Assembly: GCA_012728155.1 (NCBI GenBank)
Contig: JAAYFR010000027.1
Coordinates: 1-12,877, forward strand
Length of the DNA stretch: 12,877 bases
Reading direction: 5' to 3'
Origin: Bacteroidales bacterium
GTDB lineage: Bacteria; Bacteroidota; Bacteroidia; Bacteroidales; Dysgonomonadaceae
The notes under the pieces were generated by a model that was not told where the DNA came from, did no database searches, and saw only the letters and a list, made by a program, of their open reading frames with translations. Shown one piece after another: positions 7,368 to 12,877 of this stretch. The position numbers were made by a program, and so were the translations under genes. Numbering within the stretch: the first letter of the stretch is position 1; each line of letters opens with the position of its first letter.

Positions 7368-8156
7368 CTATCCCTCCAAATTTCCGCGGACAATTCCACG
7401 GCTCGATGAATGGATAAAACCCAGGATATAATTTCTATCTTCTGTTTCAGGCAATTCTTTTTCAATACGTTCCGTAGCTTGCGTAACATTAAAACCGGAT
7501 TGATACAGATAACGATACGCCTCTTGGATAGAATTGATACGTTCACTGGTGAAACCCCTACGTCGAAGTCCCACTACATTAAGCCCCATAAAGACGATTG
7601 GTTCACGCCCCCCCATTATATAGGGTGGAATATCTTTCGGAATTTTGGGGCCACCCTGTATCATCACATGAGCTCCAATTCTACAAAATTGATGCACCAG
7701 CGCACCACCACTAATGATTGCGTAATCATCAATTTCCACCTCACCGGCCAATTGGGTAGCATTACCCAAAATGACATGATCTTTGAGCAGACAATCGTGT
7801 GCTACATGGCTATATGCCATAATCAAACAGCCTGATCCAACTTTGGTTAAGCCCTTCGAGGCAGTACCCCTATTTATGGTCGCACATTCACGAACTACAG
7901 TATTGTCCCCAATAATCGCTACGGTATCCTCTCCTCGGAATTTAAGATCTTGTGGGATACCCGATATGGTAGCATGAGGGAAAATAGTGCAGTTCTTTCC
8001 AATACGTGCTCCTCCCAACACTGTTGCATGTGTCATTATCCGGGTTCCATCACCTATTTCGGTATTTTGATCGACATATGCAAAAGGCTCTACAATCACA
8101 TTTTCCCCAAGTTTGGCCTTCGGGTGAACGTAAGCTAAAGGTGAAACATTGTTCAT
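7368..8156 (-). CDS. lpxA: UDP-N-acetylglucosamine acyltransferase (LpxA)
   Basis: First enzyme of lipid A synthesis: transfers an R-3-hydroxyacyl chain from ACP to the 3-OH of UDP-GlcNAc in the cytoplasm. It has 262 residues, the same length as E. coli LpxA. The N-terminal two-thirds is a left-handed beta helix of hexapeptide repeats; the catalytic His is His120 in YSHVAHDC (E. coli His125), and His155 in HQFC matches E. coli His160. The C-terminal helical part (GLRRRGF onward) is typical. At the acyl-length ruler position (E. coli Gly173) a Gly is kept (Gly168), which fits a long acyl chain, though the neighbouring residue is Gln. The start is the ATG at 8156; an in-frame TTG at 8165 would add three residues. 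It sits 18 nt after lpxC-fabZ and 2 nt before aguA. Confidence 0.95.
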   Translation of the reverse strand: MNNVSPLAYVHPKAKLGENVIVEPFAYVDQNTEIGDGTRIMTHATVLGGARIGKNCTIFPHATISGIPQDLKFRGEDTVAIIGDNTVVRECATINRGTASKGLTKVGSGCLIMAYSHVAHDCLLKDHVILGNATQLAGEVEIDDYAIISGGALVHQFCRIGAHVMIQGGPKIPKDIPPYIMGGREPIVFMGLNVVGLRRRGFTSERINSIQEAYRYLYQSGFNVTQATERIEKELPETEDRNYILGFIHSSSRGIVRGNLEG

Positions 8157-8174
8157 ATAGGTCAATTTATCTAT

Positions 8175-9560
8175 TTATTTTTGATTTTTGATGATCTGTG
8201 CAGTAAAATCAGCTTCCGAAACAACCTTATCCCCAAGAAATGCCAGCCCCCTCATAGTAGCAATACCTCTGCGCATCAGGCTGGTAAGTTCTACCCGGAA
8301 GATTACAGTATCACCAGGCACTACCTTATGGCGAAACTTCACATTATCAATCTTGAGGAAATAAGTAGAGTATCTCTCCGGCTCATCCAATCCGGAAAGC
8401 ACCAGCAATCCCCCCGTCTGGGCCATGGCCTCTACCTGCAACACACCTGGCATCACCGGCTCCTGAGGAAAATGTCCGACAAAGAAGGGCTCATTAGTCG
8501 TGACATTTTTTACACCCACAATATATTTGTCGGTCATCTGAATAATTTTATCCACCATCAGAAAAGGATAACGATGGGGCAGCAATTCCCGAATACGGTT
8601 ATTATCCATGACCGGTTCACGGGTTGCATCGTATACTGGAGGTTGCACTTCATTTAATTTAATATCTTTACGAATCAACCGTGCCAGTTTATTATTGATC
8701 TTATGCCCTGGACGAGTGGCTATAAGCCGTCCTTTGATGGGTTTCCCGATAAGTGCCATATCTCCAATAATATCGAGGAGTTTGTGACGTGCCGGCTCAT
8801 TTGGGAAGCGCAATTTACGACTGTTTAGATAGCCCAGTTCATCGGCATTATGATGAGGCACATTCAGCTCATCGGCGATATCATTCAGCTCTTTCTGCGA
8901 TAATTCCCTTTCATAAATCACAATCGCATTGTCCAGATTTCCCCCTTTGATCAGACCCGCTTTACGCAATTGTTGAATTTCACGTACAAATACGAAAGTA
9001 CGTGATGGTGCTATTTCGGTCTCATAATCGGTGAAAGTGTCCATCGATGCCGATTGATTGGGAATGTATTTTGAATCAAATTCTATGAATGAGTTAATAC
9101 AAAACGCATCGTCGGGCAAGAGTGTCAATTTTGAACCTGTCTCAGGGTCAGACACCTCAATCTTCTGACGCACTACATAAAAATCTTTATCTTTATCCTG
9201 TTCCTGAATGCCAACCTTGCGGATCTCTTTTACATATTCGGCAGCGCTCCCATCCAGGATCGGGAATTCTGAAGCGTTCACTTCGATAAGACAATTGTCA
9301 ATACCCAAGGCGAATAGTGCGGAAAATCCATGCTCAATGGTACTTACAGTTACATTGCCTTTACCGATTACTGTTCCACGTTGCGTATTCACTACATTTT
9401 CCGCCAATGCGTCAATCACCGGTTGATTCTCCAAATCGATCCTCTTTATCTTATATCCATGGTCTACCGGTGCTGGGTTGAAAGTAACTACAATATCCAA
9501 TCCTGTGTGAAGTCCTACCCCGCTTAATGTAAAGTTATTTTGTAATGTTTTCTGTTTCAT
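8175..9560 (-). CDS. lpxC-fabZ: Bifunctional LpxC deacetylase / FabZ dehydratase fusion
   Basis: A 461-residue fusion. Residues 1 to about 305 are LpxC, the zinc deacetylase acting on UDP-3-O-acyl-GlcNAc, the committed step of lipid A synthesis. Expected zinc ligands are His77 (TIEHGFSAL), His259 and Asp263 (RHKLLDIIGD); catalytic Glu76 and His286 (RPGHKINNKL) are present. Residues about 320-461 are FabZ, the 3-hydroxyacyl-ACP dehydratase: LPHRYPFLMVD, catalytic His363 (VGHFPQEPVMPG) and Glu377 (LQVEAMAQ). The domains join through a short linker around DATREPV. Both active sites look intact. This fusion is established as typical of Bacteroidota and relatives. The enzymes compete for related 3-hydroxyacyl substrates, so fusion fixes their ratio. 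The ATG at 9560 follows a 209-nt spacer with a -7-type promoter element. Confidence 0.96.
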   Translation of the reverse strand: MKQKTLQNNFTLSGVGLHTGLDIVVTFNPAPVDHGYKIKRIDLENQPVIDALAENVVNTQRGTVIGKGNVTVSTIEHGFSALFALGIDNCLIEVNASEFPILDGSAAEYVKEIRKVGIQEQDKDKDFYVVRQKIEVSDPETGSKLTLLPDDAFCINSFIEFDSKYIPNQSASMDTFTDYETEIAPSRTFVFVREIQQLRKAGLIKGGNLDNAIVIYERELSQKELNDIADELNVPHHNADELGYLNSRKLRFPNEPARHKLLDIIGDMALIGKPIKGRLIATRPGHKINNKLARLIRKDIKLNEVQPPVYDATREPVMDNNRIRELLPHRYPFLMVDKIIQMTDKYIVGVKNVTTNEPFFVGHFPQEPVMPGVLQVEAMAQTGGLLVLSGLDEPERYSTYFLKIDNVKFRHKVVPGDTVIFRVELTSLMRRGIATMRGLAFLGDKVVSEADFTAQIIKNQK

Positions 9561-9633
9561 ACAATTAAAGCTATTTATGCCTTAAAATATCTTTTTGAGA
9601 GATATTTTATTTCTCATTTATTCTATTTATGTG

Positions 9634-9641
9634 CAAAGATA
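9634..9641 (-). promoter_or_regulatory. Putative Bacteroides-type -7 element upstream of lpxC-fabZ
   Basis: On the minus strand TATCTTTG matches the Bacteroides -7 consensus TAnnTTTG exactly, about 75 nt before the lpxC-fabZ ATG. No TTTG lies at the usual 19-21 nt upstream, so the match rests on one element. It would let lpxC-fabZ-lpxA-aguA be transcribed separately from lpxD. Confidence 0.4.
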
Positions 9642-9769
9642 ACATCAACTAAACAATTTCGCCCTATTAGAGTTCAACAAATATCATATTTCCTATCGCA
9701 AATATCAGTTGCACAAACTATTTTCAAATTTATGCGCTGAGTGAAATATAATGCAACAAAACAGTGGAT

Positions 9770-10816
9770 TTAATCGTCAGTATCAAACTTTTTTTTCAGT
9801 TCCGACAGTTCTCTTTCCAATGCGTTCAGCTGTCGGTACATATCGGGCAACTTGGGAATGATGACGCTCGACCTAAAAAAACTTTTTACCGGCACGGCCG
9901 GAGAACCAATAATTTCCGATCCTTCTTTGGTATTACTAATGATACCTGATTGTGCGCCGACCTGGCTATTTTTCCCGATAGTGATATGTCCACCAATACC
10001 TACTTGTCCGCCAAAAAGACAATTTTCTCCAATCTTGACAGAACCGGCAATTCCAACCTGGGCTGCCATAGCGGTATGTGCTCCTATCTCGCAATTATGT
10101 GCTATTTGTATTAGATTATCGAGTTTTACCCCTCGCCGGATTATGGTAGACCCCAATACTGCACGGTCGATGGCACTATTGGCACCAATCTCCACATCAT
10201 CTTCGATAATCACGTTTCCCAACTGTGGAATTTTATGATATACCTCCCCCTCTTTGGAAAAGCCAAATCCATCTGCACCAATCACAGCACCGGAGTGCAA
10301 GATACAATTATCACCTATCACACAATTGTGATATATCCTCACACCGGGATAGACGACTGTATTTTTTCCGATCTTCACATTATCTCCTATATAGGAGTGC
10401 GGAAAAATCTTGCAATCGTCCCCTATCTCCACATGGTCGCCGATATAGGCAAACGCTCCCACATAAAGCTCTTCGCCAAGTTTTGCGGTAGGCGCGATGA
10501 AACTCATCGTGTCGATACCACTCTTACGGGGGGTACTTTTATTTACCAGTTCCATCAATGAGGCCAATGCTGCATAAGCATTGGGCACTTTTATGAGGGT
10601 AGCGCCTATTGGACTTTCCGGTTCAAAATCGCTATTTACAAGCACAATATCGGCTTTGGTACTGTAAATATAAGAAGTATATTTGGGATTGGCCAGAAAA
10701 GTGATGGTACCTGCTTTCCCCTCTTCTATCTTTGAAAAATTGGAAACTTTTATTTCCGGATTACCCACGACCTCTCCTTTCAGAAAGTCGGCTATTTGCT
10801 TGGCAGTGAAAGTCAT
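9770..10816 (-). CDS. lpxD: UDP-3-O-acylglucosamine N-acyltransferase (LpxD)
   Basis: Third acyl step of early lipid A synthesis: adds an R-3-hydroxyacyl chain to the 2-amino group of UDP-3-O-acylglucosamine. It has 348 residues, close to the family's usual 340. The N-terminal uridine-binding domain (about 1-100, including TITFLANPKY) is followed by a left-handed beta helix of hexapeptide repeats (about 105-300), then a charged C-terminal helix (LNALERELSELKKKF) typical of LpxD. Catalytic His240 (QIAHNCEIG; E. coli His239) and His277 (GIGGHITIG; E. coli His276) are present. It heads the minus-strand lipid A gene group, 209 nt ahead of lpxC-fabZ. Confidence 0.95.
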   Translation of the reverse strand: MTFTAKQIADFLKGEVVGNPEIKVSNFSKIEEGKAGTITFLANPKYTSYIYSTKADIVLVNSDFEPESPIGATLIKVPNAYAALASLMELVNKSTPRKSGIDTMSFIAPTAKLGEELYVGAFAYIGDHVEIGDDCKIFPHSYIGDNVKIGKNTVVYPGVRIYHNCVIGDNCILHSGAVIGADGFGFSKEGEVYHKIPQLGNVIIEDDVEIGANSAIDRAVLGSTIIRRGVKLDNLIQIAHNCEIGAHTAMAAQVGIAGSVKIGENCLFGGQVGIGGHITIGKNSQVGAQSGIISNTKEGSEIIGSPAVPVKSFFRSSVIIPKLPDMYRQLNALERELSELKKKFDTDD

Positions 10817-11021
10817 TGAATATAATTATTTTGTTTTAAGACTGCTGAAACTCTTCAACATTGATACTAATTATTATACTTTCCACCGGGAAAAAGGGTC
10901 AGGGAAAGTCAACAAGCTACCAACGATCTCTCTTTTTTGTATTATACCGCAAATTAACAACTATTTTTTTATCCTGTCACAAATAAATTCATAATATACA
11001 TTAAACAAAGCGGAATCTAAA
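10817..11021. other. Divergent spacer between lpxD and the tRNA-Pro promoter
   Basis: AT-rich and without a supportable gene. It should hold the lpxD promoter. On the minus strand a weak candidate is TTAATTTG (10950-10957) with TTTG (10980-10983) 22 nt upstream; both the first -7 base and the spacing are slightly off the Bacteroides consensus, so this is only a suggestion. No terminator or repeat stands out. Confidence 0.3.
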
Positions 11022-11053
11022 TTTGCGTAATTCAAATATAAATGATACTTTTG
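11022..11053 (+). promoter_or_regulatory. Consensus Bacteroides-type promoter for tRNA-Pro
   Basis: TTTG (11022-11025), a 20-nt spacer, then TACTTTTG (11046-11053) match the Bacteroides primary-sigma consensus TTTG-N19-21-TAnnTTTG in every defined base. The tRNA 5' end is 12 nt after the -7 box, leaving a leader of only a few nucleotides before RNase P cleavage. Confidence 0.85.
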
Positions 11054-11065
11054 CACTCACTTTTG

Positions 11066-11141
11066 CGGGATGTAGCTCAGTCCGGTTTAGAGTACTCGTC
11101 TGGGGGGCGAGTGGTCGCTGGTTCGAATCCAGTCATCCCGA
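11066..11141 (+). tRNA. tRNA-Pro (anticodon GGG)
   Basis: Full cloverleaf of 76 nt. The acceptor stem CGGGATG/CATCCCG pairs over all seven positions, with C1-G72 and discriminator A73 as expected for tRNA-Pro. The D stem is GCTC/GAGT. The anticodon stem is CTCGT/GCGAG around the loop CTGGGGG, with anticodon GGG at 11102-11104 reading CCC (and CCU by wobble). The T arm is GCTGG-TTCGAAT-CCAGT. The 3' CCA is not encoded (ACATT follows) and must be added by nucleotidyltransferase. The gene stands alone between its own promoter and terminator. Confidence 0.96.
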
Positions 11142-11152
11142 CATTAAAAATC

Positions 11153-11187
11153 AAGGACTTACAGTTTTTACTGTGGGTCTTTTTTTT
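11153..11187 (+). terminator. Intrinsic terminator of the tRNA-Pro gene
   Basis: Stem GACTTACAGT (11156-11165) and ACTGTGGGTC (11170-11179) with a TTTT loop and two G-U pairs, followed by an unbroken eight-T run (11180-11187). The upstream A residues can extend the stem into the T-run. It begins 12 nt after the tRNA 3' end, so it ends a monocistronic tRNA transcript. Confidence 0.85.
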
Positions 11188-11238
11188 GATGGAACCTAAT
11201 CTCAAGGATTATCCAACCCATTAGGGATGGAATTGAGA

Positions 11239-11279
11239 AAAGTTATCCTGACAGGAAAAACTTCCTACAGGATAACTTT
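11239..11279 (-). terminator. Nested hairpin, likely terminator of the CoA-transferase gene
   Basis: Outer arms AAAGTTATCCTG (11239-11250) and CAGGATAACTTT (11268-11279) pair perfectly over 12 bp. Inside, AGGAA (11253-11257) and TTCCT (11262-11266) pair around AAAC, leaving only small bulges. It lies 25 nt beyond the minus-strand stop codon. On the minus strand the stem runs into TTTTCTC, a short and broken T-run. On the plus strand the T-run is also weak, so termination is inferred mainly from position and stem strength. Confidence 0.6.
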
Positions 11280-11304
11280 CATCTATTTTCAAATAAAATT
11301 TAGC

Positions 11305-12801
11305 CTATCCTTGCTGATACTTCGAAAAATCGGTGTTGAGCATACTTCCGGTTTCCTTCAGCGCTTGATGGAAAGCAAAACAGGCATAGATATCCTGTGG
11401 AAGATGCCCTTTCACGCCACGATTAAGATATTCATGCAACAGCGGCCGATAGTCGGGATGGGCACATTTTTCGATGATCTCTTCAGCACGCTTCCTGGGG
11501 CCCTTACCCCGCAGATCGGCCACCCCATATTCAGATACAATAATCTTTACTGAATGCTCATTATGGTCTTCATGCGTCACCTTGGGTACTATACAGCTGA
11601 TCGTTCCTTTCTTGGCCGTTGAAGGTGTAAGGAAGATGGAGAGATAGGAATTGCGGGTAAAATCGCCCGATCCACCAATCCCGTTCATCATCTTGGTGCC
11701 ATTTACATGGGTAGAGTTGACACTCCCAAAAATATCCACCTCAATGGCAGTATTCAAAGCAATGATTCCCAACCGACGTGCCAACCCGGGATTATTGGTT
11801 ATCTCGGAAGGGCGTAATACCAGTTTATTCTTGAAGAAATCGAGATCATTATAAAATTGCTCAAGTACTTCATTGCTGACAGTCAGTGAACAACCGCTGG
11901 CAAAAGAGATATTTCCTTTCTGCATCATGTCGATCACCGCATCCTGGATCACTTCGGTATAGACTTCGAAACGGGGAATTTCAGGATTGCTGCCCATGGC
12001 AGCAAGTACCGCATTGGCAATATTTCCCACACCCGACTGGATTGGCAAGAAATGCGCAGGAATACGTCGTGCATTTATTTCGCCGACGAAAAAGTTGGCT
12101 ACATTTTCACCTATCTGGGCAGTCACTTCGTCTACAGGTGCGAACCCTCTCCCTTCTCCATCCTTTTCGGTTTCCACTACGAAGATCTTTTTGGGGTTCA
12201 CTTTCACATAATCGAGTCCGATCCGGTTCTGCACCTCGAAAATAGGTATCTCGCGCCGTTTGGGAGGATCCTGCAATTCATATATATCGTGCAATCCACG
12301 TAATTTAGAAGGAATTTTTTTATTCAATTCCACAATCACGATATCGGCCAACCGGCAAATAGTAGGAGTAATACCCACCGCGGTTGTCGGAACAATCTCC
12401 CCCTTTTCGGTAACCTCGCAAGCCTCAACAATAGCTACATTAATTTTACCGAAAAAACCGTAACGAATTTCCTGTGCAAGTTGTGAGAGATGAAGATCGA
12501 AAAAATCGAACTCATTTCTGTTAAGTGCGTCCCTTGTATCTTTGTTGGTTTGATAGGGGGTGCGAAATTTGATAGCCTTCGCACGGGTAAGTGTACCATC
12601 GATGGAATCACCGGTAGATGCACCGGTAAATACACCAATCTTGAAAGGATTGCCCTTGGCATGCTCTGCCTCTGCTCTCTTCGCAATCTCCACCGGAACC
12701 ACTTTGGGGCATCCGGCATGAGTAAAGCCGCTGAAGCCCACGTTGTCGTTATGTTTCACGAGTGTCGCAGCCTCTTCAGCGCTGATAAATTGTAATGACA
12801 T
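11305..12801 (-). CDS. Acetyl-CoA hydrolase/CoA-transferase family protein (succinate-linked)
   Basis: A 498-residue class I CoA-transferase of the acetyl-CoA hydrolase/4-hydroxybutyrate CoA-transferase family. It most resembles succinyl-CoA:acetate (AarC/Cat1-like) or propionyl-CoA:succinate CoA-transferases, which pass CoA through a glutamyl thioester. The expected catalytic Glu is Glu283 in VYTEVIQD, and the CoA/oxyanion loop GIGGSGDF is at 374-381. Other landmarks are GFSGFTHAGCPK near the N-terminus, GVGNIANAV (257-265) and SEYGVADLRGKGP near the C-terminus. The length is that of the intact family. Family members differ in acyl preference in ways not readable from motifs, so substrate (acetate or propionate) is left open. 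Either role fits a fermenting anaerobe that makes acetate, succinate or propionate. The ATG at 12801 has an AT-rich upstream region without a clear consensus promoter. Confidence 0.9.
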   Translation of the reverse strand: MSLQFISAEEAATLVKHNDNVGFSGFTHAGCPKVVPVEIAKRAEAEHAKGNPFKIGVFTGASTGDSIDGTLTRAKAIKFRTPYQTNKDTRDALNRNEFDFFDLHLSQLAQEIRYGFFGKINVAIVEACEVTEKGEIVPTTAVGITPTICRLADIVIVELNKKIPSKLRGLHDIYELQDPPKRREIPIFEVQNRIGLDYVKVNPKKIFVVETEKDGEGRGFAPVDEVTAQIGENVANFFVGEINARRIPAHFLPIQSGVGNIANAVLAAMGSNPEIPRFEVYTEVIQDAVIDMMQKGNISFASGCSLTVSNEVLEQFYNDLDFFKNKLVLRPSEITNNPGLARRLGIIALNTAIEVDIFGSVNSTHVNGTKMMNGIGGSGDFTRNSYLSIFLTPSTAKKGTISCIVPKVTHEDHNEHSVKIIVSEYGVADLRGKGPRKRAEEIIEKCAHPDYRPLLHEYLNRGVKGHLPQDIYACFAFHQALKETGSMLNTDFSKYQQG

Positions 12802-12877
12802 AAATAATATTTATTTTTGTATTTAGATAAATTCGAAATAATTTCAATACTTTCTCTGCATAATTTCAGCGTAGATC

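Noticed and set aside
11022..11304. An integrated mobile element or attachment site at the tRNA-Pro 3' end
   Set aside because: No integrase gene and no repeat of the tRNA 3' sequence; a normal terminator directly follows the tRNA.
11227..11553. A plus-strand gene after tRNA-Pro
   Set aside because: The open frame runs across the hairpin at 11239-11279 and then antisense through the CoA-transferase gene; it has no promoter or recognisable domain.

Overview
The window looks like an ordinary chromosomal stretch from a Bacteroidota bacterium, most likely order Bacteroidales. The evidence is a fused lpxC-fabZ gene, the rnfC-D-G-E-A gene order, a promoter matching the Bacteroides consensus (TTTG, 20-nt spacer, TAnnTTTG) in front of a tRNA gene, and a mostly Shine-Dalgarno-poor gene set. 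The genus cannot be fixed from the sequence alone. All coding regions read through cleanly, and I see no insertion sequence, prophage, CRISPR array or obvious recent transfer.

Layout. (1) Positions 1-4033, plus strand: the 3' part of an rnf operon, with rnfC (5' end outside the window), rnfD, rnfG, rnfE and rnfA. It encodes a membrane ferredoxin:NAD+ oxidoreductase that couples electron transfer to ion pumping. The first subunit, rnfB, is presumably just upstream. (2) 4034-4263: a spacer with two overlapping perfect inverted repeats. (3) 4264-5298, plus strand: a Trp/Tyr/Gly-rich putative lipoprotein with a long Ser/Asn/Arg/Thr tail. (4) 5346-10816, minus strand: lpxD, lpxC-fabZ, lpxA (early lipid A synthesis), then aguA and aguB (agmatine to putrescine). 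The lpxA stop and the aguA start are 2 nt apart. (5) 11022-11187, plus strand: a compact tRNA-Pro(GGG) unit with its own promoter and intrinsic terminator. (6) 11305-12801, minus strand: an acetyl-CoA hydrolase/CoA-transferase family gene, converging on the tRNA across a strong nested hairpin.

How the genes fit together. Rnf and the CoA-transferase suit a fermentative anaerobe that balances ferredoxin and NADH and excretes acetate, succinate or propionate. LpxD, LpxC-FabZ and LpxA supply three of the first steps of lipid A synthesis, with FabZ also serving fatty acid synthesis. AguA and AguB convert agmatine to putrescine, and their tight attachment to lpxA is the most notable arrangement here.

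I did not find a previously undescribed system. The points most worth a second look are the overlapping hairpins at 4130-4192, the lpxA-aguA-aguB linkage, the unusual flavin-attachment motifs of RnfG and RnfD, and the low-complexity lipoprotein.
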